Shown here: positions 7,593-14,044 of the stretch, one piece after another
Numbering within the stretch: the stretch's first letter is position 1
Layout: each line of letters opens with the position of its first letter
Assembly (NCBI GenBank): GCA_007128275.1
Contig: SKXR01000245.1
Coordinates: forward strand, 1-14,044
DNA: 14,044 bases
Direction: 5' to 3'
Origin: Kiritimatiellia bacterium
GTDB lineage: Bacteria; Verrucomicrobiota; Kiritimatiellia; SLAD01
Translations under genes and position numbers: made by a program
The notes under the pieces: model-generated
Told to the model about the DNA's origin: nothing
The model's input: the letters and a program-made list of their open reading frames with translations, nothing else
The model's database searches: none

Positions 7593-8697
7593 CATAACGA
7601 CGCGGGGCGGCATGATCGATGCCCACGAGGATCTCGTACGGGATTGTCCTGCAAATCTTGGCCAATTCCCCCGCCCACACGGAGGCGCCGGCTTGTTCCC
7701 CGATCAGCACCGCCTCGTCGCCCGCCCGCACAGGATCACCCGCACAACCGACATCCACCGCAACCCAGTTCATGCTCACACGGCCGATCACCGGGCAACG
7801 ATACCCGCGAATCAGTACATGTCCCCGATTGCTAAGCGCGCGATGATAGCCGTCGGCGTACCCCACCGACAACACGGCCATGCGCGTCGGCTTCTGGGTC
7901 ACGTGGGTGCCGTAATAGCCGACCGGGTACCCCGCGGGCACGTCTTTCACCTGCATCACAGCCGCTTTCCACTGCAGAAACGGACGGGTACGAAACCGCA
8001 TCTGCGAATCGTTTGTGCCATACCCGTATAGGCAAATTCCGGGACGAATGCCGTCGAAATCCCATTCCGGATGATAAAGAATCGCGCGACTACTCGAGAT
8101 ATGCTTGAACAACGGCGCGCCGTTCAGCGTTTCCAAGTCCTTGGCCAACGCCAGGAAACGCCCCGCTTGTTCTTCCGCTCGCTCAGGTTGCTTCGGTTCC
8201 ACCGCCGCAAAATGACTGCATAATCCCGTCACACGCAGACCTTCCTCGGGCGCCAGCGCGCGGAACGCTTCGGCCGCATCGGGCCAGGCCACCCCCAGGC
8301 GCCCCATCCCCGTATCCACTTTCATATGCACATCCAATGTCACACCCGCCGCCCGCGCCGCCGCCGCCAAACGCTGTCCGTGTTCCGCACCGACCACGAT
8401 CGGAGTAATGCGCTCCACCCCCAAGACCGGGGCGTCCTCGGGCTCCACCACCCCCATCACCAAAATCCGGACATCCGGCAGTGCGCGTCGAATCTCCAAG
8501 GCCTCGTGCAAATGGGCCACCGCCAACCAGCGCACCCCGCATTGCACCGCTTCCCGCGCCATCGGCACCAAACCATGCCCGTACGCATTCGCCTTCACCA
8601 CGAAGATGATCTCCGTGGACGGTCGCACGGCCTTCCGCAATGCGCCGATATTCGCGCCCAACCCCGCCGCATCAATCTCTATCCAAGAACTCTTCAT
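7564..8697 (-). CDS. alr: Alanine racemase
   Basis: A 377-residue PLP enzyme interconverting L- and D-alanine and supplying D-Ala for peptidoglycan. The N-terminal barrel carries the PLP lysine motif VVKANAYGHG, with Lys35 as the Schiff-base residue and Tyr39 nearby. The C-terminal domain has VGYADGY, whose first Tyr corresponds to the second catalytic base of the family, and GRVSMN, where Asp is more usual than Asn after Met. Length is normal (about 360-390). Start: the ATG at 8697 gives the expected first strand (SSWIEIDAAGLGANI); its SD is weak. It is on the opposite strand to all other genes here except the HIT gene. It diverges from the GNAT-nitrilase gene and converges on the small membrane gene with overlapping ends. 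The last eight or so residues, past the usual Arg-x-Tyr-Val end, lie in the overlap region. Confidence 0.96.
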   Translation of the reverse strand: MKSSWIEIDAAGLGANIGALRKAVRPSTEIIFVVKANAYGHGLVPMAREAVQCGVRWLAVAHLHEALEIRRALPDVRILVMGVVEPEDAPVLGVERITPIVVGAEHGQRLAAAARAAGVTLDVHMKVDTGMGRLGVAWPDAAEAFRALAPEEGLRVTGLCSHFAAVEPKQPERAEEQAGRFLALAKDLETLNGAPLFKHISSSRAILYHPEWDFDGIRPGICLYGYGTNDSQMRFRTRPFLQWKAAVMQVKDVPAGYPVGYYGTHVTQKPTRMAVLSVGYADGYHRALSNRGHVLIRGYRCPVIGRVSMNWVAVDVGCAGDPVRAGDEAVLIGEQAGASVWAGELAKICRTIPYEILVGIDHAAPRRYVSAASTNPP

Positions 8698-8756
8698 GAT
8701 TTTGTCCGGACCTTACGCCAAGTCGGGCCCCGCCGTCCAGCGCGACACTCGGCTTC

Positions 8757-8780
8757 GTCCCGTTCGCTGCGCTTCGGGAC
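8757..8780. repeat. Short inverted repeat in the alr / GNAT-nitrilase spacer
   Basis: GTCCCG (8757-8762) and CGGGAC (8775-8780) are perfect inverted arms around a 12-base GC-rich loop. No T-run follows on either strand, so it is not a standard terminator. It is similar in look to REP-like intergenic palindromes. It lies upstream of both divergent genes, and a regulatory role cannot be judged from one copy. Confidence 0.45.
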
Positions 8781-8795
8781 TGCGCCGCGGCACGC

Positions 8796-8816
8796 GCGAC
8801 ACGCGACACCCGACAC
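8796..8816. repeat. Three 7-base tandem units upstream of the GNAT-nitrilase gene
   Basis: GCGACAC, GCGACAC and CCGACAC stand head to tail, and a further single GCGACAC lies at 8742-8748. The array sits 16 bases before the predicted -35 element of the next gene. It shares the period and the CGA core with the arrays at 861, 10463 and 10524. The rest of the 8698-8894 spacer holds only the inverted repeat and promoter noted separately. Confidence 0.55.
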
Positions 8817-8831
8817 CCTTCCCATAATCGC

Positions 8832-8860
8832 GTGACGTCGAGCCGTCGCCCCCGTATAGT
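8832..8860 (+). promoter_or_regulatory. Predicted sigma70-type promoter for the GNAT-nitrilase gene
   Basis: GTGACG (8832-8837, four of six matches to TTGACA) and TATAGT (8855-8860, five of six to TATAAT) are 17 bases apart. Transcription would begin near 8867 and leave a short leader containing AAGGG (8883-8887), seven bases before the ATG at 8895. The GTG at 8832, a possible upstream start, falls in the -35 box, which argues against it. Confidence 0.55.
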
Positions 8861-8894
8861 AACCCATGTTTTCCATCTCAATAAGGGCCCTGTT

Positions 8895-10457
8895 ATGAGC
8901 AAAAAGAAACTCGATATCGCCGACTTTGAAAGCAAGATCCGGCTGCGCAACATCAAGCCCGACGACTACGAACAGATCGTCGCCATTCAGAAGAAATGCT
9001 TTCCCAAAATGACCCCGTGGAGCCGGGAACAGTTCGACAGCCAACTCGAACGCTTTCCCGAAGGCCAGTTCTGCATCGAAATCGATGGCGAAGTGGTCGC
9101 CTCATCCACCAGCCTGATCGTCGATTTCGATCTCTATTCCGACTGGCATAACTGGAAGGAAATTTCCGACAACGGGTATATCCGCAACCACGACCCGAAC
9201 GGCGACATGGTCTACGGCATCGAGATCATGGTCCATCCCGACTATCGCGGCATGAAACTCGCGCGACGCCTCTATCAGGCGCGCAAGGACCTGGTACGCG
9301 ATAGAAACTTGAAAGGCATTGTCATCGGCGGCCGCATCCCCGGCTATCACAAGTACCAGGACGAGATGACCGCCCACGAATACGCCGAGAACGTGGAAGA
9401 CAAGACCCTCTACGACCCCGTGTTGACCACACAGCTCGCGAACGGGTTCGAGCTCAAACAGTTGATCCCTGAGTACATGCCGTCCGATGAAGACAGCGTC
9501 GGGTGGGCCACGTACCTGGAATGGACCAACGTGGACTATCGCCCCTATAAGAAACGCGCCATCCGCCCCGTACAGGTCGTCCGCATCGCCGCCGTGCAAT
9601 ACCAGATGCGCACCATCAAGGATTTCGACGAATTTACCCAGCAATGTGCATTCTTTGTCGACACCGCATCGGATTATAAATGTGATTTCGTCTTATTCCC
9701 CGAACTGATCACCACGCAGTTGCTTTCCTTCTGCGACACCAAACGGCCGAGCCAAGCCGCGCGCAAATTGGCCGAATTCACCCCGCAATACCTGGAAATG
9801 TTTTCCGAGTTCGCCATCCGGTACAACATCAACATCATCGGCGGATCGCAATTCGAGGTGGAAGACAACACGCTCTATAACGTGGGCTACTTCTTCGGAC
9901 GCGACGGCACGATCGGACGCCAGCGGAAAATCCACGTCACCCCCGCCGAGTGGAAATGGTGGGGGGTCACGGGCGGCGACAAGATCAACGTGTTCGACAC
10001 CGATTGCGGCCGGATCGCCATCATGATCTGTTACGACATCGAGTTCCCCGAGCTATGCCGCATCGCAGCCCAAAAAGGCGCCCAGATTATCTTTGTGCCG
10101 TTCAATACGGACGAACGACACGGCTATCTGCGCGTACGGCATTGCGCCCTGGCGCGCTGTATAGAAAACCACGTCTACGTCGCCGTGGCCGGGTGCGTCG
10201 GGAATCTCCCGTTCGTGAACAATGCCGACATCCACTACGCGCAATCCGGCATCTTCACGCCCGCGGACTTCTCATTCAGCCGCGACGCCATCGCCGCCGA
10301 ATCGAATCCCAACATCGAAACGTTCGTCATTCAAGACGTCGATATCGAACTCCTGCGCCGACACCGTTACCGCGGCACCACGCAAAACTGGAACGACCGC
10401 CGGCGGGACCTCTACGAAATCCGCTACAACGAAGACGGGAAATCGAAGTCGGTGTAG
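8895..10457 (+). CDS. GNAT acetyltransferase / nitrilase-fold amidohydrolase fusion (YhcX-like)
   Basis: A 520-residue two-domain protein of the type annotated as bifunctional GNAT/carbon-nitrogen hydrolase, with Bacillus YhcX as the known relative of similar size. Residues about 14-215 are GNAT-like, with a motif A segment HPDYRGMKLARRLY; the usual second Gly of RGxGxG/A is Lys here. Residues about 232-520 are nitrilase superfamily, with the triad visible: Glu270 in LFPEL, Lys345 in GRQRKIHVT and Cys379 in MICYDIEFPEL. The nitrilase half should hydrolyse a C-N bond (amide or nitrile) and the GNAT half may acetylate an amine; substrates are unknown. The start at 8895 has AAGGG upstream and gives the expected basic N terminus. 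It is transcribed alone from its own promoter, divergent from alr. Both flanking spacers carry heptamer repeats. Confidence 0.93.
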   Translation: MSKKKLDIADFESKIRLRNIKPDDYEQIVAIQKKCFPKMTPWSREQFDSQLERFPEGQFCIEIDGEVVASSTSLIVDFDLYSDWHNWKEISDNGYIRNHDPNGDMVYGIEIMVHPDYRGMKLARRLYQARKDLVRDRNLKGIVIGGRIPGYHKYQDEMTAHEYAENVEDKTLYDPVLTTQLANGFELKQLIPEYMPSDEDSVGWATYLEWTNVDYRPYKKRAIRPVQVVRIAAVQYQMRTIKDFDEFTQQCAFFVDTASDYKCDFVLFPELITTQLLSFCDTKRPSQAARKLAEFTPQYLEMFSEFAIRYNINIIGGSQFEVEDNTLYNVGYFFGRDGTIGRQRKIHVTPAEWKWWGVTGGDKINVFDTDCGRIAIMICYDIEFPELCRIAAQKGAQIIFVPFNTDERHGYLRVRHCALARCIENHVYVAVAGCVGNLPFVNNADIHYAQSGIFTPADFSFSRDAIAAESNPNIETFVIQDVDIELLRRHRYRGTTQNWNDRRRDLYEIRYNEDGKSKSV

Positions 10458-10462
10458 GGATG

Positions 10463-10490
10463 TTCGATCTTCGATGGTCGATTTTCGATG
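10463..10490. repeat. Four 7-base tandem units after the GNAT-nitrilase gene
   Basis: TTCGATC, TTCGATG, GTCGATT and TTCGATG follow one another without gaps, starting five bases after the stop codon. Period 7 and a fixed CGAT core are clear despite substitutions. No inverted repeat or T-tract suggests a terminator. Compare the arrays at 861, 8796 and 10524. Confidence 0.6.
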
Positions 10491-10523
10491 GACATACAGG
10501 GTGAAAAGACCATGCACCACACA

Positions 10524-10551
10524 CCGAACACCGAATACTGAACACTGGACA
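10524..10551. repeat. Four 7-base tandem units upstream of prfC
   Basis: CCGAACA, CCGAATA, CTGAACA and CTGGACA stand head to tail, 34 bases before the prfC start. The period equals that of the array 33 bases upstream but the unit differs. The remainder of the 10458-10585 spacer shows no convincing promoter, and no SD is seen before prfC. Confidence 0.6.
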
Positions 10552-10585
10552 CCGCCCCCTCCGTGGCTTATCTTCCACCCCCCTT

Positions 10586-12214
10586 ATGGACCACAGCGCA
10601 CTCACTAAAGAAATCAACCGCCGCCGCACGTTTGCGATCATCTCGCATCCGGACGCGGGCAAGACCACGTTGACCGAGAAACTGCTGCTCTACGGCGGCG
10701 CAATCCAGCTCGCCGGTTCCGTGCGTGCGCGCCGTAATCAAAAAACCACGACCTCCGATTGGATGGAACTGGAAAAAGAACGCGGCATCTCCGTCTCGTC
10801 CACCTTGCTGCAATTCGATTACGGCGATTGCGTCATCAACCTGCTCGACACGCCCGGCCACAAGGATTTCAGCGAAGATACCTACCGCGTCCTGACCGCC
10901 GTCGATAGCGTGATCATGGTGATTGACGCGGCGAAAGGCATCGAGGAACGCACGCGAAAGCTCTTCGAGATTTGCAGGCTGCGCGGAATCCCGATCTTCA
11001 CGTTCATGAACAAGATGGACCGGCCCGCGCAGGAACCGCTCGTGCTGCTCGACGAACTCGAAAAAGTGCTCGGCATCGGCGCGTTCCCCGTCACGTGGCC
11101 CCTCGGCAGCGGCGACGAGTTCAAGGGGGTCTACGACCGCCTCAAGAAACAGTTACACCTGTTTGAACGGACCGCGCACGGCGCGCACCGCTCACCAACC
11201 CGGGTCAGCGGCATGCACGACGAGCACATTCGCGAGCAGATACCGGACCGTATCCATAAGCCTTGGCTGGAAGAACTGGAAATGCTTACGGGGGCGGGCG
11301 AGGAATGGGACGAAGAACAGGTGATGGCCGGACTGATCACACCGGTCTATTTCGGCAGCGCCATTACCAATTTCGGGATTCAACTGCTGCTCGATTACTT
11401 CGTTGAACACGGCGCGCCGCCCCAGGCGCGATGGTCCGGCGAGACGCTCATCCCGACCACGCACCCTGAATTTTCCGGTTTCGTGTTCAAGGTCCAGGCC
11501 AACATGAATCCGCGGCACCGTGATCGATTGACCTTCGTGCGCGTCTGTTCGGGCATGTTCGACAAGGACATGGTCGTCCGCGATCCGGCCGGCGGCAAAC
11601 CCATCCGCCTGGCCTACACCCAGAAACTCTTCGGCCAGGAACGCGAATCCGTGGACCGCGCGTATCCGGGCGACATCGTCGGGCTGGTGATGCACCGTTC
11701 CTTCCGTATCGGCGACACGCTCACAACCAGCCCGGAAATCATCTACGACGAAATCCCGCGTTTCCCGCCCGAGGCTTTTGCGTTCATCCGCAGTATCGGC
11801 ACCGCCAAACTCAAACAGTTCCAAGCCGGTCTGGGCCAACTACTCGACGAAGGCGTGATTCAATCCTTCACCCTGCTTGAAGACGGTCAGGCCACACCCA
11901 TTCTCGGGGCCGTCGGGCAGTTGCAATTCGAGGTCGTGCTCTACCGCCTGGAAAACGAATACGGCGCCCCGGCGCGCCTGGAACCCGCACCCTACACCCA
12001 CATCCGCTGGTTCGATGCCGACATCAACCTCAAACAATTTGAGGACAAATTCCTGGGTGACGGCGTCCGGCTCGCGAAAGACGTGCGCGGTCAGGGGGTC
12101 ATCCTCTTCCCCGACCAATGGAAACTCGACTATTTCGTGCGCAACCACCCCAAACTCGACCTGCACAAAGTCTCCCCGCACGACGCGCACCCCGACCACG
12201 CCGGCCTGGTGTGA
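10586..12214 (+). CDS. prfC: Peptide chain release factor 3 (RF3)
   Basis: A 542-residue translational GTPase that ejects RF1/RF2 from the ribosome after peptide release. G motifs are intact: SHPDAGKTT (from Ser20, P-loop), RGISVSS (switch I), DTPGH (88-92) and NKMD (142-145). RF3-specific segments follow, including SDWMELEKERGIS, FSGFVFKVQANMNPRHRDR, AYPGDIVGL and GAVGQLQFEVV. These separate it from EF-G. Length is close to the usual 530. The start fits the family pattern of about 14 residues before the RRTFAIISHPDAG block, although the bases before it (CCACCCCCCTT) lack an SD. No obvious promoter is seen, so it may be read from the upstream gene or an unrecognised promoter. A double-hairpin element lies shortly after the stop. 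Confidence 0.97.
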   Translation: MDHSALTKEINRRRTFAIISHPDAGKTTLTEKLLLYGGAIQLAGSVRARRNQKTTTSDWMELEKERGISVSSTLLQFDYGDCVINLLDTPGHKDFSEDTYRVLTAVDSVIMVIDAAKGIEERTRKLFEICRLRGIPIFTFMNKMDRPAQEPLVLLDELEKVLGIGAFPVTWPLGSGDEFKGVYDRLKKQLHLFERTAHGAHRSPTRVSGMHDEHIREQIPDRIHKPWLEELEMLTGAGEEWDEEQVMAGLITPVYFGSAITNFGIQLLLDYFVEHGAPPQARWSGETLIPTTHPEFSGFVFKVQANMNPRHRDRLTFVRVCSGMFDKDMVVRDPAGGKPIRLAYTQKLFGQERESVDRAYPGDIVGLVMHRSFRIGDTLTTSPEIIYDEIPRFPPEAFAFIRSIGTAKLKQFQAGLGQLLDEGVIQSFTLLEDGQATPILGAVGQLQFEVVLYRLENEYGAPARLEPAPYTHIRWFDADINLKQFEDKFLGDGVRLAKDVRGQGVILFPDQWKLDYFVRNHPKLDLHKVSPHDAHPDHAGLV

Positions 12215-12250
12215 CGGACGCCTCCGAAAGACGGGAGAGCCCTCACTATC

Positions 12251-12289
12251 CCCTCCTCGGAGGGGTGGCCCCGCGCCTTGGCGGGGCCG
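12251..12289. repeat. Double-hairpin intergenic palindrome after prfC
   Basis: Two adjacent inverted repeats are present. CCCCTCC (12251-12257) pairs with GGAGGGG (12260-12266); in practice this is six pairs with a four-base loop. GGCCCCGC (12268-12275) pairs with GCGGGGCC (12282-12289) around a six-base loop. They are framed by CCCTCACTAT and CGGGGTGGGTTAG. The composition resembles the dispersed CCCCTCC...GGAGGGGTGGC...GGGGTGGGTT intergenic elements known from several phyla (from memory, not searched). No T-tract follows, so it is not a canonical terminator, though it could stabilise the prfC mRNA end. The rest of 12215-12368 shows nothing clear. Confidence 0.6.
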
Positions 12290-12368
12290 GGGTGGGTTAG
12301 ATACTATATCGAAAAGAAGTAGGCCTTGGTAGAACTTGGCGCGCCGGCGGACGTCGTGACGACCGGCG

Positions 12369-12743
12369 TCAATACACCGCCTTGCCGGGAATCACGCCAC
12401 GCACACCGCCGGTCGGGTTCTGCACATCGCCTGCGCGGCGCGGGATCAGGTGGATATGCGCGTGCATCACGGTTTGTCCCGCCGCGCGCCCGTCGTTGAT
12501 GCCGACATTGACGCCTTCCACCGACGCGTCCTCTTCCTTCACTTTCGCGCTCCACAGCTTGATGAGCGCAAATACGGCGCCCCATTCCTCGTCCGACAGT
12601 TCGCGAAACGACGACACATGACGCACGGGTATGAACAGCAGGTGGCCGGGGGTCACGGGGTACCCGTCGGCAATCACCCGCCACCCGGCCCGCTCCATCA
12701 GCATTCGCCCCGCATCGAGCCCGCAGAATGGACAACTTTTCAT
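12369..12743 (-). CDS. HIT-family nucleotide hydrolase/transferase
   Basis: A 124-residue histidine-triad protein. The catalytic motif is H94-A-H96-I-H98-L-I-P, and the N terminus has a C4-P-F-C7 zinc-type pair as in many bacterial HIT/Ap4A-hydrolase-like proteins. Other family blocks are PGHLLFIPVRHV (about 32-43) and GVNVGINDGRAAGQTV (about 77-92). The C-terminal GGVRGVIPGKAVY type ending is common in this subgroup. It should hydrolyse a nucleoside phosphoester or phosphoramidate; the exact substrate is unknown. The ATG at 12743 is chosen because it puts CPFC at the expected position; no strong SD is visible. An extended start at 12797 would run toward the tRNA promoter. It is transcribed divergently from the tRNA gene. 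Confidence 0.94.
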   Translation of the reverse strand: MKSCPFCGLDAGRMLMERAGWRVIADGYPVTPGHLLFIPVRHVSSFRELSDEEWGAVFALIKLWSAKVKEEDASVEGVNVGINDGRAAGQTVMHAHIHLIPRRAGDVQNPTGGVRGVIPGKAVY

Positions 12744-12769
12744 AGATGCATCAATACACCCCCAAATCA

Positions 12770-12797
12770 TTGACATCGAGCCGAAAAGTCGTACCAT
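12770..12797 (+). promoter_or_regulatory. Predicted promoter of the tRNA-Phe gene
   Basis: A perfect TTGACA (12770-12775) and TACCAT (12792-12797, four of six matches to TATAAT) are separated by 16 bases. Transcription would start near 12804, giving a leader of about 13 bases for RNase P to remove before the tRNA at 12817. Confidence 0.6.
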
Positions 12798-12816
12798 CCT
12801 GCTTCTTACTCCCCAT

Positions 12817-12892
<76 letters not shown>

Positions 12893-12949
12893 TCCTTCGC
12901 GCACATGCAATTTCTCTTAAGCCAACCTGCGCTGTAGTTTTCTTTGGAC

Positions 12950-12980
12950 GGCGGCGGCAACGCGAAGCGTCGACGTCGCT
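12950..12980. repeat. Imperfect palindrome between tRNA-Phe and avtA
   Basis: Bases 12952-12963 pair with 12967-12978 at ten of twelve positions (one G-U) around a GAA triloop. The stem can extend one or two pairs outward. TTTGG occurs on both sides (12943-12947 and 12980-12984) as a short direct repeat. No T-run follows, so it is not a clear terminator. It may be a REP-like intergenic element. The rest of 12893-13076 shows no gene, and I find no convincing promoter for avtA. Confidence 0.45.
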
Positions 12981-13076
12981 TTGGCGGGGATAGGCCCAGC
13001 CGAGCTCCTCGTTCAAGCCTTGCTACTCATTGTTTTTCTGGTCCGCGACGGGAATGTGAGGCATACTCCGCGCCCT

Positions 13077-14044
13077 ATGAAATGGAACTGGTCTTCGTAT
13101 GGCAATCGTTTTTCCGAGCCGTCCGGCATTCTTGAGCTCATGCAAGATCTGGGCGAGGCATTGTCGTCCGGAAACGCGGATCTCTGCATGCTGGGCGGCG
13201 GCAATCCCGCGCCTATCCCCGAAGTGGAAGCGCTCTTTCGCGAACAATGGATGCGGTTGGCGCAAGACCCGGAACGGCTGAACGCCGTGCTGGGCAAATA
13301 CGACACCGCACAGGGCGCCCCGGCCTTTCTGGGCGCACTGACCGATTTTCTCAATGACCGCTATGGCTGGGACATTTCGCCGCGCCATATTGGCATCACC
13401 AACGGCAGCCAAACCGCGTTCTTCCACCTCTTCAACCTGCTCGCGGGCGGGGGGAAAAAGATTCTCTTACCGCTGTCCCCGGAATACATCGGCTACGCCG
13501 ATCAAGGCCACGCGCCCGACCTGTTCCGCGGCATACACGGGCGCATCGATGAAACGGGACCGCACCGCTTCAAATACCGTATGGACGCCGATCGATTGCA
13601 GATCACTTCCGACATTGCCGCCATCGCCGTGTCGCGCCCGACCAACCCCACCGGCAACGTCTTGACCGACGAGGAAATCGTCATCCTGTCGGATCTGGCG
13701 GCGCGTCATGATGTGCCCCTGCTGATCGACAATGCCTACGGCGCGCCGTTTCCGGGCATTCTATTCCGCGACGTGCAACCGATATGGGCGCCGCATATCA
13801 TTCTTTCCATGAGCCTTTCCAAGCTGGGCCTGCCCGGCACCCGCACCGGCATCGTGGTCGCCGACGAACCCGTCATCCAAATGCTTACCTCCATCAACGC
13901 GGTGGCCGGCTTGGCCAACGGAAATATCGGACAGGCACTCGTCGAGCCGTTGCTGCGCGACGGGCGCCTTGACGCGCTTTGCCGCAACGTAATCCGGCCT
14001 TTCTATGAAACCCATTCACAACACGCGGGCACGCTCTGGGAAGG
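13077..14044 (+). CDS. avtA: Valine-pyruvate aminotransferase AvtA, 3' end outside window
   Basis: An open frame from the ATG at 13077 runs to the window edge (322 codons and two bases; the family is about 415-430 residues). It is a class I/II PLP aminotransferase of the AvtA group, transferring the amino group between valine (or alanine) and the matching 2-oxo acids. Diagnostic segments are LGGGNPAPIPEVE near the N terminus, KYDTAQGAPAFL, ITNGSQTAFFHLFNLL, LPLSPEYIGYAD, SRPTNPTGN, and SMSLSKLGLPGTRTG with the PLP lysine at Lys249. The start matches the N terminus of E. coli AvtA, which also opens with a short aromatic segment before the GI..LM.DL block; no strong SD is seen. No frameshift is visible, despite a G6A5 run near 13450. 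It stands alone downstream of the tRNA. Confidence 0.93.
   Translation, partial: MKWNWSSYGNRFSEPSGILELMQDLGEALSSGNADLCMLGGGNPAPIPEVEALFREQWMRLAQDPERLNAVLGKYDTAQGAPAFLGALTDFLNDRYGWDISPRHIGITNGSQTAFFHLFNLLAGGGKKILLPLSPEYIGYADQGHAPDLFRGIHGRIDETGPHRFKYRMDADRLQITSDIAAIAVSRPTNPTGNVLTDEEIVILSDLAARHDVPLLIDNAYGAPFPGILFRDVQPIWAPHIILSMSLSKLGLPGTRTGIVVADEPVIQMLTSINAVAGLANGNIGQALVEPLLRDGRLDALCRNVIRPFYETHSQHAGTLWE

Noticed and set aside
8832..8894. GTG at 8832 as start of the GNAT-nitrilase gene
   Set aside because: It lies in the predicted -35 box, upstream of the likely transcription start; ATG 8895 has an SD and a typical N terminus.
10463..10551. CRISPR-like repeats between the GNAT-nitrilase gene and prfC
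   Set aside because: Units are seven bases without spacers; they are microsatellite-like tandem repeats, and no cas genes are present.
12268..12289. Rho-independent terminator for prfC
   Set aside because: The stem is strong but followed by CGGGGTGGG, not a T-tract; listed as a palindromic repeat instead.
12744..12797. Extended N terminus of the HIT protein
   Set aside because: The extension overlaps the tRNA promoter and pushes the CPFC pair away from its usual place near the N terminus.
13448..13462. Slippery G6A5 run in avtA as a programmed frameshift
   Set aside because: The aminotransferase frame reads through intact on both sides and no stimulatory structure is evident.

Overview
The window comes from a G+C-rich, Gram-negative-type bacterial genome: lipoprotein and Sec signals, a periplasm-facing Bat complex, alanine racemase and RF3. 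Gene content and the style of intergenic repeats would fit the PVC group (Verrucomicrobiota or Kiritimatiellota) or a relative, but no marker here fixes the phylum, so this is a guess. There is no phage, transposase, CRISPR or defence module. The sequence is mostly a Bat (aerotolerance-type, MoxR-linked) operon followed by housekeeping genes.

Left half (1-7592, all +): a tightly packed operon. It holds a DUF58 protein (5' end cut by the window edge; a moxR ATPase gene would be expected just outside), a membrane-anchored lipoprotein with a BatD-like tail, batA (vWA), a batB-batC fusion (vWA plus TPR plus Pro/acidic tail), batD, batE (TPR plus SH3) and a 66-residue two-helix membrane protein. 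Junctions are mostly ATGA/TGATG overlaps, implying translational coupling. The two junctions with longer spacers (after the lipoprotein gene and after batBC) each hold a tiny ORF with a Shine-Dalgarno (SD) sequence that ends in an ATGA overlap with the next start. Inside batBC an SD plus in-frame ATG plus signal-peptide-like segment sits exactly at the BatB/BatC boundary. The proteins probably form an envelope complex: membrane-anchored vWA subunits, TPR and beta-sandwich partners in the periplasm, and DUF58/MoxR on the cytoplasmic side.

Middle (7564-10457): alr on the minus strand, converging on and overlapping the small membrane gene by 29 bp. A divergent spacer (8698-8894) follows, with a hairpin, heptamer repeats and a good sigma70-like promoter. 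Then comes a GNAT-nitrilase fusion (YhcX-like) on the plus strand.

Right part (10458-14044): a spacer with two heptamer arrays, prfC (RF3), a double-hairpin intergenic palindrome, a HIT-family gene on the minus strand, a near-consensus promoter and tRNA-Phe(GAA) with encoded CCA, a spacer with an imperfect palindrome, and avtA (valine-pyruvate aminotransferase) running off the right edge.

No gene-free stretch exceeds 300 bases; the largest spacers are 8698-8894, 12893-13076, 12215-12368 and 10458-10585. The most unusual non-gene signal is a set of four imperfect tandem arrays, all of period 7 and all built on CGA plus four bases. The window contains no clearly new system. The best leads are the BatBC internal start, the coupling mini-ORFs and the heptamer arrays.
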